Shown here piece by piece: positions 24,817 to 34,791 of a DNA stretch of 64,000 bases. Position numbers and translations under genes: made by a program. Origin of the DNA: Actinoplanes flavus (lineage in GTDB: Bacteria; Actinomycetota; Actinomycetes; Mycobacteriales; Micromonosporaceae); the NCBI RefSeq assembly GCF_017592555.1, contig NZ_JAGFNS010000025.1, forward strand, positions 84,611 through 148,610, given 5' to 3'. The stretch's first letter is position 1. Each line of letters starts with the position of its first letter. Below the pieces are notes generated by a model. It searched no databases. It saw only the letters and a program-made list of their open reading frames with translations, and had not been told where the DNA came from.

Positions 24817-26690
24817 GACCCGGACCCGGTCAACGCTAGTTCCTTCCTGGCTTTCTCCACCTCGGCGGCGATCTGGCGCAGCAGGGCGCCGCTCGACGTC
24901 TCGTGGCGTGCCGCCGCGGTCCGCTCGGTGAACCGGGCGGCCTCGACGGCGAGCAGCTCCTCGAACCGGGTGATCAACTCGGTGCGGGCGCGTGTCGCGA
25001 GCGTACGGATGGCCTGGTCGCCGAAGACCGCTTCGAGCACCTTCTGCCCGGCGACCGCGCTGCCGGCGCCGGCCGCCACCTCCAGCCCGGTCGGGATGAA
25101 GGCGGTCGACGTGAACACCGCGATCATGACGGCCAGCCCGGCGCCGTTCACCGCGTACGCCGCGCCGCGGGCCACCGCCCGCTTGTCCGACGCCTCCCGG
25201 CGGACCAGCTCGAGGACCCACTGCTGCCAGTCCCGGACCATGCGGTCGGCGCGCAGCGGCAGGTCGTCCGAGGCCTTCTGCAACTCGGGCGCGAGCAGGG
25301 CGGCGCCGGCCGGGTGCGCGTGCCAGGCGGCGTACGCCTGCTCGGCCGCGTCGGCGGCCACCCCGCGCAGCAGGGTCACCAGCTGGGACTCCATGGCCAC
25401 CCGCAGGTTGCGCCCGGGTGCCGGCCGTCCGGTGAGGGCCGCGGCGAGCCGGTCGCGCAGGTGCCCGACCCGCGACTCGAGGCTGCGCAGGAAGTCGCCG
25501 GTGCCGACGAACTCCTGCCAGCGGGCCAGCACCTCGCCGCGGAGCATCCGGCCGTCGCGCAGCCCCTCCTCGGCGGAGCGCAGCGCGTTGCGGTAGGCGG
25601 ACTCCACCCGTTCGTCCAGCGCGTTCGACGCCCGGGCCTGGTCGTCGGCCGCCTCGCCGAGCCCGCCGAGCGCCGGGGCGAGGGCGCCGAGCGCGCCGTC
25701 GAGGGTCTGCCGGACCACCGTGCCGCGGGCGTTGGCGTCCCCCGCCAGCTGGGAGAACCAGACGCGCATCGGGCCGATCGCCGAGTCCGGCAGCAGGCCG
25801 CGCCCGTCCAGCTCGGTCTCCGGCAGCACGAACAGCGGTGCGGAGCCCAGGTCGTTGGCGGTGAGCATCTCGCCCAGGTGGGCGGCGATCTCGGCGGCCG
25901 CGCCGACCGGAACCCGGTCCAGGACCAGGGCGATCACCGTGCCGCGGAGCCGGGCGGTGGTGAGCAGCTCCCACGGGACGGCGTCGGCGTACCGGGCCGC
26001 GGTGGTGACGAAGAGCCACAGATCCGCGGCGGCCAGCAGCTGCGCGGCGAGGTGGCGGTTGTGGTCGACCACCGAGTCGATGTCCGGCGCGTCCAGCAGG
26101 GCCAGGCCGGGCCCGATCGTCGGGGCGGTCACCACCTGAAGGGCGTCGGATGCCGTGCTCGACGCGGCGGTCCGCGTCAGGCCGGGCAGCAGCCCACCAT
26201 GGCCGAACCAGCCCACATCGTCCGGATGGCACACCAGAACCGGTGAGCGGGTGGTCGGCCGCAGCACCCCGGCGGTGCTCACCGGGGTCTGGACCAGGCT
26301 GTTCACCAGGGTCGACTTGCCCGCCCCGGTGGAGCCGCCGACGACCACCAGCAGGGGCGCGTCGAGCCGGGCGAGCCGGGGCAGCAGGTAGTCGTCGAGC
26401 TGGTCGATCAGGGCTGAGCCGACCCGCCGGGCCTCGTCCGCGGAGGGCAGCGCCAGGGGGTACGAGACCGAGCCGAGTGCTGCCCGCAATCGGGTGAGCG
26501 CGGTCGCGAGCCGTTTCACCGTGGGCGGCAGCTTTTCCAGGTTCGGCTGCCGGACCTGGCCACCCCCCGTACGATCAAGTGGTTCTATGGCCGCTTTGAC
26601 CTGCTGTTTCTCATCCGATGCGGCGGGGACGGCGGAAAGGGCCGACGGACCGACCGCGTCTCCGTGCGTCGTCACGGGTAAAGCGTGCAC
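24813..26690 (-). CDS. Dynamin-like membrane GTPase (first of pair)
   Basis: The 625-residue protein has a polar N-terminal extension (about 100 residues), P-loop GGSTGAGKST (118-127), G3 LLDAPDIDSVVDHNR, but only a degenerate G4 (LVLDRVPVG instead of NKxD). A long helical stalk-like region follows, with a hydrophobic stretch near 520-550 (GAGLAVMIAVFTSTAFIPTG) that could insert in membrane, and a C-terminal coiled coil. It is coupled to the second GTPase by a 4-bp overlap. The GTG start is uncertain; a GTG at 26675 is an alternative. The dnaK operon reads in the opposite direction from the same intergenic region. Confidence 0.83.
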   Translation of the reverse strand: MHALPVTTHGDAVGPSALSAVPAASDEKQQVKAAIEPLDRTGGGQVRQPNLEKLPPTVKRLATALTRLRAALGSVSYPLALPSADEARRVGSALIDQLDDYLLPRLARLDAPLLVVVGGSTGAGKSTLVNSLVQTPVSTAGVLRPTTRSPVLVCHPDDVGWFGHGGLLPGLTRTAASSTASDALQVVTAPTIGPGLALLDAPDIDSVVDHNRHLAAQLLAAADLWLFVTTAARYADAVPWELLTTARLRGTVIALVLDRVPVGAAAEIAAHLGEMLTANDLGSAPLFVLPETELDGRGLLPDSAIGPMRVWFSQLAGDANARGTVVRQTLDGALGALAPALGGLGEAADDQARASNALDERVESAYRNALRSAEEGLRDGRMLRGEVLARWQEFVGTGDFLRSLESRVGHLRDRLAAALTGRPAPGRNLRVAMESQLVTLLRGVAADAAEQAYAAWHAHPAGAALLAPELQKASDDLPLRADRMVRDWQQWVLELVRREASDKRAVARGAAYAVNGAGLAVMIAVFTSTAFIPTGLEVAAGAGSAVAGQKVLEAVFGDQAIRTLATRARTELITRFEELLAVEAARFTERTAAARHETSSGALLRQIAAEVEKARKELALTGSGS

Positions 26691-26756
26691 GATCTATGCA
26701 TCCAGGACAACGGGTCCCGGTATGCCGTGACCTGACAGGTATGTCGCACGCGTTGA

Positions 26757-26777
26757 CTTGCGCCCCTCGGACTCAAC
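26757..26777. promoter_or_regulatory. Distal HAIR-like element upstream of dnaK
   Basis: CTTGCGC, 7 bp, ACTCAAC: one half-site matches the HspR operator (CTTGAGT-N7-ACTCAAG) well and the other only in CTTG. It is exactly 53 bp from the proximal element, about five helical turns, so both would face the same side of the DNA. Confidence 0.5.
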
Positions 26778-26783
26778 TTCGAT

Positions 26784-26812
26784 TTGACGGTGTGCGGACC
26801 CGTGGCATCATT
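26784..26812 (+). promoter_or_regulatory. Probable dnaK promoter
   Basis: A TTGACG hexamer (26784-26789) is followed after 16 bp by CATCAT (26806-26811), giving a weak but acceptable actinobacterial -10. The proximal HAIR element overlaps the -10 and expected start site, consistent with repression by HspR. Confidence 0.45.
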
Positions 26813-26830
26813 GAGTCGGTTCCACTCAAC
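26810..26830. promoter_or_regulatory. HAIR operator (HspR-binding site) of dnaK
   Basis: ATTGAGT-CGGTTCC-ACTCAAC is a perfect 6+6 inverted repeat with the canonical 7-bp spacer of the HspR-associated inverted repeat. It lies about 46 bp before the dnaK start codon. Confidence 0.88.
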
Positions 26831-26875
26831 CCTGTCGGTAGCTAGACCCTGTCGGGTAGCAAAGCGAGGAACACC

Positions 26876-28713
<1,838 letters not shown>

Positions 28714-28717
<4 letters not shown>

Positions 28718-29328
28718 CTGCCAGGGACGACGAGAACGACGGTCCGGCGGCCGAGCGGGAAGTCATCCAGGGCGAGATCGAGGAGACGGCCGAGGAGACT
28801 CCCGCCGAGGAGCCGGTGCAGAAGCCGGTCGGCGCGCACCGCGCCCCCGAGGAGGAGCCGGCCCCGGCGGCCGACGAGGTCAAGCCCGGCTTCGGTGCCG
28901 AGCTGGAGGCGCTGCGGGGCGAGCTCGACGAGCGGACCCACGACCTCCAGCGGGTGACGGCCGAGTACGCCAACTACCGCAAGCGGGTCGACCGTGACCG
29001 CGGCGCGGCCGCCGAACAGACCACCGGCAAGGTCCTCACCGACCTGCTCCCGGTGCTGGACGACATCGACCGGGCCCGCGAGCACGGCGACCTGGTCGGC
29101 CCGTTCGCCTCGGTGGCCGAGCAGCTCACCGCGGTGACCGGCAAGCTGGGCCTGGTGGCCTTCGGGGAGAAGGGCGACCCCTTCGACCCGAACCGCCACG
29201 AGGCGGTCGCGCACCAGACGTCCGCGGACGTCTCCGAGCCGACCTGCGTCGAGGTGATGCGTCGTGGCTATTCGCTGGGCGAGCGCCTGCTCCGCCCCGC
29301 GATGGTCGCAGTCGCCGACCCGGAGTGA
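28714..29328 (+). CDS. grpE: Nucleotide exchange factor GrpE
   Basis: The 204-residue protein releases ADP from DnaK. It has a long acidic, Pro/Glu-rich N-terminus (about 70 residues), a coiled coil (ELEALRGELDERTHDLQRV, then YANYRKRVDRD), the dimer core LLPVLDDIDRAREHGD, and the C-terminal beta-wing with GDPFDPNRHEAVAHQ and GYSLGERLLRPAMVAVAD. The GTG start lies inside the dnaK stop, indicating coupled translation. Length agrees with actinobacterial GrpE. Confidence 0.97.
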
Positions 29329-29400
29329 GATCAATGATCATGTCCCGTCCGCCGGTGCGCCGGCGGGCGGGACGTCGCCGACTCGAGGAGGTGGACTGAC

Positions 29401-30588
29401 ATGAGCTCGAAGGACTGGCTCGAGAAGGATTTCTACGCCGTGCTCGGCGTGAACAGGTCCGCCTCCCCTGACGAGATCAAGAAGGCGTACCGGAAGCTCG
29501 CCCGCGATCTGCACCCCGACCGGAACCCGGGCAACAAGGAGGCGGAGGAGAAGTTCAAGGCCGCTTCCGAGGCGTACGACGTGCTCGCCGACGACAAGAA
29601 GCGCAAAGAGTACGACGAGATGCGCTCGCTGTTCGGCTCGGGCGCGTTCCGGCGCGGGGCGCGGGGCGGCGGCGGCACGCAGTTCGATCCGTCCGACCTG
29701 TTCGGCGGCTTCTCCGGTGGCGCCGCTCCGGGCGCTGACCGCCGGTTCGGTGGCTCCGGCTTCTCCGACATCTTCAGCTCGATCTTCTCCGGCGGGCAGC
29801 CTCCCGGCTCGACCGCGCGGCGGGGGCCCCAGCGCGGGCGGGATGTCGAAACCGAGGTCACCCTGGACTTCGTGCAGGCGGTTCGCGGCACCACGCTGCC
29901 ACTGACACTGCGTACCCCCGGCGCCTGTGACACCTGCCGGGGCAACGGCGCGAAACCGGGGACCACCCCGCGCGCCTGTCCGAAGTGCCACGGCACCGGC
30001 CTGATCTCCAGCAACCAGGGCTCGTTCAGCTTCTCCGAGCCGTGCCGTGACTGTCAGGGCTCGGGCAGCATCGTGGACGAGAAGTGCCCGGAGTGCCGGG
30101 GCACCGGCGGGGTCACCAAGACCCGCTCGATCAACGTCCGGTTCCCGGCGGGCGTCGCCGACGGCCAGCGGATCCGGCTCAGCGGCCGGGGCGAGCCGGG
30201 CGACCGGGGCGGTCCGGCCGGTGACCTGTACGTGCAGGTCAAGGTGCGGCCCGACGACCTGTTCGGGCGCAGCGGCGACGACCTGACGCTGACCGTGCCG
30301 ATCACGATCGTCGAGGCCGTGCTGGGCACCGACCTGAAGGTGCCGACGCTGGACGGCCCGGTCACGTTGCGCGTGCCGCCGGGCACACCGAGCGGCCGCA
30401 AGCTGCGGGCCCGGGGCAAGGGCGTGGCGCGCAAGGAGGGCCAGGCCGGCGATCTGATCGTCACCGTCGACGTGCAGATCCCGGCGACCGTCACCGGCGA
30501 GGCCCGGGACGCGCTGGAGAAGTTCGGAAAGCTCACCCCACCGCCGGCGCGGGAGCGGCTCGAGGCCCGCCTGCGCCGGGCCGATTAG
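29401..30588 (+). CDS. dnaJ: Chaperone DnaJ (Hsp40), zinc-containing
   Basis: The 395-residue type I DnaJ delivers substrates to DnaK and stimulates its ATPase. The J domain (about 9-75) contains the HPD motif in ARDLHPDRNPGN. A Gly/Phe-rich region follows (about 80-140), then four CxxCxGxG zinc motifs (CDTCRGNG, CPKCHGTG, CRDCQGSG, CPECRGTG), and two C-terminal beta domains. An AGGAGG site precedes the ATG. It is the third gene of the dnaK operon, 72 bp after grpE. Confidence 0.97.
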   Translation: MSSKDWLEKDFYAVLGVNRSASPDEIKKAYRKLARDLHPDRNPGNKEAEEKFKAASEAYDVLADDKKRKEYDEMRSLFGSGAFRRGARGGGGTQFDPSDLFGGFSGGAAPGADRRFGGSGFSDIFSSIFSGGQPPGSTARRGPQRGRDVETEVTLDFVQAVRGTTLPLTLRTPGACDTCRGNGAKPGTTPRACPKCHGTGLISSNQGSFSFSEPCRDCQGSGSIVDEKCPECRGTGGVTKTRSINVRFPAGVADGQRIRLSGRGEPGDRGGPAGDLYVQVKVRPDDLFGRSGDDLTLTVPITIVEAVLGTDLKVPTLDGPVTLRVPPGTPSGRKLRARGKGVARKEGQAGDLIVTVDVQIPATVTGEARDALEKFGKLTPPPARERLEARLRRAD

Positions 30589-30622
30589 ACCGCGTCGCAG
30601 GAACCCGTTTCGGGAGGTGTAC

Positions 30623-31066
30623 ATGTACGAAGAGATCGACATCTCGATAGAACAGGCCTCCGACGCGAAGGTTCTGATCATCTCGGTGGCCGCACGGCTC
30701 GCCGGGATGCATCCGCAGACCCTCCGGCAGTACGACCGGCTCGGCCTGGTTCAGCCCGGCCGGGCCGGCGGTGGTGGACGGCGGTACAGCGAACGCGACG
30801 TCGCACTGCTGCGTGAGGTGCAGAAACTCAGCCAGGAAGAGGGCGTCAACCTGGCCGGCATCAAGCGCATCATCGGTCTGGAGCATCTGGTCGGCGACCT
30901 CCAGCAGCGGGTGGCCGAGCTCGAGCAGCAGCTGGAGGCGGCGTACGCCCGGATGGCTCAGATGGAGGCGATGAGCAGCCCGTACTCGGGCCGCGATCTG
31001 GTGCGCCAGGAGACCCACTCGACAGCCCTGGTGGTGTGGCGCCCGCGCCGTTCCGCTGACAAATGA
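30623..31066 (+). CDS. hspR: Heat-shock repressor HspR (MerR family)
   Basis: The 147-residue MerR-type repressor binds HAIR operators with DnaK as corepressor. The winged-helix domain reads ISVAARLAGMHPQTLRQYDR then GRRYSERDVALLREVQKLSQ; a coiled coil follows (LVGDLQQRVAELEQQLEAAY), and an actinobacterial tail ending LVVWRPRRSADK. ATG 30623 was chosen because GGGAGG (30612-30617) is 5 bases upstream; a GTG at 30617 lies inside that site. It closes the dnaK operon, whose promoter carries its own operators, giving negative feedback. Confidence 0.95.
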   Translation: MYEEIDISIEQASDAKVLIISVAARLAGMHPQTLRQYDRLGLVQPGRAGGGGRRYSERDVALLREVQKLSQEEGVNLAGIKRIIGLEHLVGDLQQRVAELEQQLEAAYARMAQMEAMSSPYSGRDLVRQETHSTALVVWRPRRSADK

Positions 31067-31067
31067 C

Positions 31068-31095
31068 AGCGGCGGCCCGAATCCGGGCCGCCGCT
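31068..31095. terminator. Bidirectional hairpin after hspR
   Basis: A 12-bp perfect GC stem (31068-31079 with 31084-31095) and four-base loop begin just past the hspR stop codon. It separates hspR from the convergent hypothetical gene; no T-run. Confidence 0.75.
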
Positions 31096-31130
31096 ACAGC
31101 GTGTAGTGACCGCGTGACTACCTGGCGTGG

Positions 31131-31577
31131 TCAGCGGCGATTGAACAGGCCCAGTCGGCGCGGGTAGCGCACCAGGCCACCTTCCATCCAGTCGTGGTGG
31201 TCGAAGAGCTCGGGCCGGGTCATCAGAACCCGGCAGTTGTGCGCCCAGATCTGCATCGGCTCGTCGCCGACCTCCTCCGCGCGCTCGATGAACTTCTTGA
31301 GCCGGCGCTTGCGCTGCCCGCTCGCGTTCTGCCGCGCACCGTCCGCGGCGTAGATGTACATGCAATGCTGCGCGAACCGCCGGGCCGGGCACTGCCGGTC
31401 CATGGCGAGCTCGAACAGCGTCGGGCCGAGCACGTCGCCGGAGATCAGGAGATCCCAGTCCTTCGGCATGCTGCTCAGCGGGACCGACTCAGGGTTGTAT
31501 GCCCAGGTCTGCAGCTCGTCGGGTCGGGGGTCGACCGGATTGCCGAAACCGAGGAATGTAGCTTCACGCACGCTCAC
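31131..31577 (-). CDS. Hypothetical protein (148 aa)
   Basis: The 148-residue soluble protein begins MSVREATFLGFGNPVDPRPD. It has a hydrophobic strand WDLLISGDVLGPTLFELAMD, a basic stretch RQNASGQRKRRLKKFIERAE and the aromatic end HDWMEGGLVRYPRRLGLF. No domain is recognised. High G/C third positions and a downstream terminator support coding. It is transcribed alone, convergent with hspR. Confidence 0.7.
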   Translation of the reverse strand: MSVREATFLGFGNPVDPRPDELQTWAYNPESVPLSSMPKDWDLLISGDVLGPTLFELAMDRQCPARRFAQHCMYIYAADGARQNASGQRKRRLKKFIERAEEVGDEPMQIWAHNCRVLMTRPELFDHHDWMEGGLVRYPRRLGLFNRR

Positions 31578-31761
31578 GCCGCCGCCTCACTCAACCGTTC
31601 GCAACGCGGTCGACATCACTGGCCGACCATAGTGGCGAACGTCCCAATACTCAGAGTCGTCGCCGCGCAACGTTAGCGTGTGGAGTCCCGCTAGGGAAGT
31701 GTCAAGGGCTCACATTCAGATACTGGGCGGTAACTTTGGGCTTTTTCCATGGAGATGCAGG

Positions 31762-32973
31762 TCACTCCGGGGATGGCGTCGGTTTCTGAGCGGCCCGTTG
31801 AGCCGCCATCCGCCTGCGCACCCACTCCTTGAACCAGCCGTAATCGGGCAGACGTGCCAACAACGGCCCGGACACCACTGTGATCAGTACATAAGCCGTG
31901 GCGAGCGGGGCGAGCCGGGGATCGACGCCGTACGCGACCGCGAGGCCGGCGATCACCACCGAGAACTCGCCACGGGGCATCAGCGCCAGCCCGGCCCGGA
32001 TCCGGCCCGGCAGTGCGATGCCCACCCGCCCGGCCGCCAGATATCCGGTCAGCACCTTGGTCAGCATCGTCAGCACGGCCAGCGCGAACGCCGGAAGCAG
32101 CACCGGTGGCATGTCGGCCGGGTTCGTGGAGAGCCCGAAGAAGACGAAGAACACCGCGGCGAACAGGTCGCGCAGCGGGGACAGGATCTGGGTGGCGTGG
32201 TGCGCCACCGGCCCGGAGATGGCGATGCCGACCAGGAACGCGCCGACCGCCTCGGAGACCTTCAGCTCGCCGGCCACCCCGGCGATGAAGAGCGTCAGGC
32301 CGAGGACGCTGAGCAGCAGGGCCTCCGGGTCCTTCACCGACATGAACCGGCTGATCTCACCGCCGTACCGGATCGCCACGACCAGGACGGCGATCACCGT
32401 GACCACCGCGACCCCGAGCGTGCTCAGGCCGTTGGCCAGGCTCAGACCGGCCAGCACGGCGGTCACCACCGGCAGGTAGAAGGCCATCGCCAGGTCCTCG
32501 ATGACCAGCACCGACAGGATCGTCGGGGTCTCCCGGTTACCGACCCGGCCGAGATCGCTCAGCACCTTCGCGATCACCCCGGACGAGGACACCCAGGTGA
32601 TGCCGGCCAGTACCAGCGCCGCCTCCCAGCCCCAGCCGAGCAGCAGCGCGAACGCCGCTCCGGGCAGGGCGTTCAGCAGCATGTCGATGAGCCCGGCCGG
32701 CGCCGCCGTACGCAGGTTGCCCACCAGTTCGTCGGCCGAGTACTCCAGGCCGAGCATGACCAGGAGCAGGATCACCCCGATCTGGGCGCCGATCGCGATG
32801 AACTCCTCGCTCGCCGAGAGCGGCACCAGCCCGCCCTGGCCGAACGCCAGGCCGGCCAGCAGATAGAGCGGAATCGGGGACATGCCGACCCGGCGACCGA
32901 GCCGACCGAGCATGCCGAGGCCGAACAGGACCGCGCCGATCTCGATGAGCAGGATCGTCGTGTGGTGCTGCAC
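31762..32973 (-). CDS. khtU: CPA2-family K+(Na+)/H+ antiporter, KhtU-like
   Basis: The 403-residue protein has about 12 membrane helices and the monovalent cation/proton antiporter-2 pattern: IPLYLLAGLAFGQGGLVP, EYSADELVGNLR, WVSSSGVIAKVLSDLGRV, LVIEDLAMAFYLPVV and GEFSVVIAGLAV. Acidic residues in the membrane part (for example VIED) are expected for ion exchange. It follows the TrkA-C gene by 5 bp, the same pairing as Bacillus subtilis KhtT-KhtU. It probably exports K+ in exchange for protons under alkaline or methylglyoxal-type stress; ion choice is inferred. Confidence 0.88.
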   Translation of the reverse strand: MQHHTTILLIEIGAVLFGLGMLGRLGRRVGMSPIPLYLLAGLAFGQGGLVPLSASEEFIAIGAQIGVILLLVMLGLEYSADELVGNLRTAAPAGLIDMLLNALPGAAFALLLGWGWEAALVLAGITWVSSSGVIAKVLSDLGRVGNRETPTILSVLVIEDLAMAFYLPVVTAVLAGLSLANGLSTLGVAVVTVIAVLVVAIRYGGEISRFMSVKDPEALLLSVLGLTLFIAGVAGELKVSEAVGAFLVGIAISGPVAHHATQILSPLRDLFAAVFFVFFGLSTNPADMPPVLLPAFALAVLTMLTKVLTGYLAAGRVGIALPGRIRAGLALMPRGEFSVVIAGLAVAYGVDPRLAPLATAYVLITVVSGPLLARLPDYGWFKEWVRRRMAAQRAAQKPTPSPE

Positions 32974-32978
32974 TGCGG

Positions 32979-33476
32979 TCAGCCGCCGTCGTCGCCGGCC
33001 AGGATGGCGGTGACGCCGTCCAAACCGTGCCGTGTCCCGACCGCGACCACCACGTCGCTCGCCTCGAACCGGAACGCCGGGCCGGGCGAGGCGATCACCT
33101 CGCGATCGCGCAGCACGGCCACGATCGAAGCGCTGGTCCGGCTACGGGCGCGGGTGTCGCCCAGTTTCCGCCCGACGAACGGGGAACCGGCCGGGAGCGC
33201 GATCTGCTCGGTGAGCAGACCGGCCGCCTGCTGACGCAGGCCGGCCAGCTGACCCAGCATCAGCGAGGCGCCCAGCACGTCGGCGAGGGCTTCGGCCTCG
33301 TCGTCGGTGAGCGGTATCGACGCCAGGCTGGAGTCGGGATCGTCCACGTCGTACAGAACCAGGTCGCGGCGACCGCTGCGGTGGGAGACCACCCCGACCG
33401 TCCGCCCCGACGAGGTCACCAGGTCATGGCGGACGCCGATTCCCGGCAGCGGAGTCTGTTCCACCCGTACGCGCAC
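32979..33476 (-). CDS. khtT: TrkA-C regulatory subunit of the antiporter, KhtT-like
   Basis: The 165-residue cytoplasmic protein has an N-terminal domain beginning VRVEQTPLPGIGVRHDLVTS, a helix (DDEAEALADVLGAS) and a C-terminal TrkA-C/RCK_C domain (about 95-160) with IALPAGSPFVGRKLGDTRARS and the end VVVAVGTRHGLDGV. This matches KhtT, which gates KhtU and binds nucleotides (c-di-AMP or ATP in characterised homologues). The start is GTG. It is the first gene of a two-gene unit. Confidence 0.88.
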   Translation of the reverse strand: MRVRVEQTPLPGIGVRHDLVTSSGRTVGVVSHRSGRRDLVLYDVDDPDSSLASIPLTDDEAEALADVLGASLMLGQLAGLRQQAAGLLTEQIALPAGSPFVGRKLGDTRARSRTSASIVAVLRDREVIASPGPAFRFEASDVVVAVGTRHGLDGVTAILAGDDGG

Positions 33477-33486
33477 GATCTCTACG

Positions 33487-34719
33487 TTAGCCCTCAGCCG
33501 GGTGGGGCGCGTCGATGACGGGACGAATCGACGGCTCGGCCGGTCGCCGGCGTGACCGCGCCAGGAACAGCAGGACGAGGCCGGTCGCGCTGAGTCCGAG
33601 ATTGATCCCGAAGGCCAGGCGGAAACCGTACTGCTGGGACAGACCGAAGAGCGGCGCCGCCAGGACCTGCCCGATCGGGAAGCTGTTGGTGAACAGCGTG
33701 GTGGCCCGTCCCGGTTGCTCCGGCATCAGGTCCTGTACATAGGTGATGCCGAGGCCGGACGTCGCGGCGATGAAGAGCGCGTTCAGGATCTGGGCCGCGA
33801 CCAGCGTCCCGACCGACGACGAGGTGACCACGACGAACTGGTACGCGACCGCGCACACGGTCCCGGCGAGGATGATCCGGCGCAGCGGGACGCGGGTGGA
33901 CAGGACCCCGAAGCCCAGCATGAGCGGGATCTCCAGGGCGGCGCACAGGCCGAAGAGCAGGCCGGCGTCACGGACCGAGCCGCTCAGTTCGGTGCTCAGG
34001 AACAGCGGCATGACCTGACCGCCCAGCACCATGGTGGTCTGGAGCAGGGTGAATCCGCACAGGATCGGCCACAGGACCCGGGGCGCCCGGGCGGGTGGCT
34101 CGGCCGTCCGCTCCCGCGGTGCGGACGGCGCCGCCACCTCGGGCAGGAAGCGGACCGCGACCAGGGCGGCGAGCAGATAGAGCAGGGCGGCCGCGCCGTA
34201 GACGTGGCGGAAGTCCCCGGTGTCGAGCAGCAGGGCGGCCAGGGACGGGCCGCCCACCCAGGCGATCGAGAAGACGGTACGCAGTGTGCTGATCCCGAGC
34301 GCGGTCCGGTTCGGATCATCTCGTTGCAGCACTTGACGGGCGTACGCGAAGGATTGTGGATAGAGCGCCCCGGACGCGGCCGTGACCGTCGCGGTGACCG
34401 CGAGCAGAATCCAGTAGTCCCGGATGACGGCGGTCAGCCCGCTGGCGGCGAAGCCGGCCAGCGCGGCCGCGATGAGCAGCGCGCGGCGGATCGGGAAGCG
34501 GTCCGAGACGCGCCCGATGGCCGACGACACCGCCACCCCGGACAGCGAGGCGACGATCAGGAACCCGGCGGTCCGGACCGGTCCGGCGCGCACCTCGGTG
34601 CTGAGGAAGAGGCCGAGGAAGGGCCCGACCACCGCGGTCGCGATGCCCGAGGTCAGGAAGACCATGGCGAGCGGGAGAAGACGACGGGACAACTGGAAGG
34701 AAACCTTCACGTCCCGCAC
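33487..34719 (-). CDS. MFS exporter, SetA (sugar efflux) type
   Basis: The 410-residue protein has 12 predicted membrane helices. The first helix pair reads VFLTSGIATAVVGPFLGLFL, the loop between helices two and three contains GRVSDRFPIRRALL, and the central loop is Pro/Glu-rich. The pattern, with IAWVGGPSLAALLL and PQSFAYARQVL, resembles the SetA sugar-efflux branch. Substrate is unknown. Two GTG starts are possible (34719 or 34710). It is divergent from clpB, and its upstream region overlaps the clpB HAIR operator area. Confidence 0.83.
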   Translation of the reverse strand: MRDVKVSFQLSRRLLPLAMVFLTSGIATAVVGPFLGLFLSTEVRAGPVRTAGFLIVASLSGVAVSSAIGRVSDRFPIRRALLIAAALAGFAASGLTAVIRDYWILLAVTATVTAASGALYPQSFAYARQVLQRDDPNRTALGISTLRTVFSIAWVGGPSLAALLLDTGDFRHVYGAAALLYLLAALVAVRFLPEVAAPSAPRERTAEPPARAPRVLWPILCGFTLLQTTMVLGGQVMPLFLSTELSGSVRDAGLLFGLCAALEIPLMLGFGVLSTRVPLRRIILAGTVCAVAYQFVVVTSSSVGTLVAAQILNALFIAATSGLGITYVQDLMPEQPGRATTLFTNSFPIGQVLAAPLFGLSQQYGFRLAFGINLGLSATGLVLLFLARSRRRPAEPSIRPVIDAPHPAEG

Positions 34720-34748
34720 GTTACGGCTCTTCGACCGGGCGCGCTAAA

Positions 34749-34769
34749 GTTGAGCGCGCTACGCTCAAG
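34749..34769. promoter_or_regulatory. HAIR operator (HspR-binding site) of clpB
   Basis: GTTGAGC-GCGCTAC-GCTCAAG has the 7-bp spacer of the HspR operator. The arms extend outwards as AAAgTTGAGC and GCTCAAgTTT, a 9-of-10 inverted repeat. It ends 22 bp before the clpB ATG, so repression by the HspR encoded 4 kb away is expected. Confidence 0.85.
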
Positions 34770-34791
34770 TTTGTTGGCTGCAGGGGAGCTC

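Noticed and set aside
24817..26232. Extension of the second GTPase to a 1,025-residue protein
   Set aside because: The added part is the out-of-frame shadow of the first GTPase gene; the ATGA overlap at 24813-24816 fixes the true start.
31678..33234. 518-codon open frame on the plus strand opposite khtU
   Set aside because: It is antisense to a clear 12-helix antiporter; the translation is Gln/Arg/His/Asp-rich without a domain.
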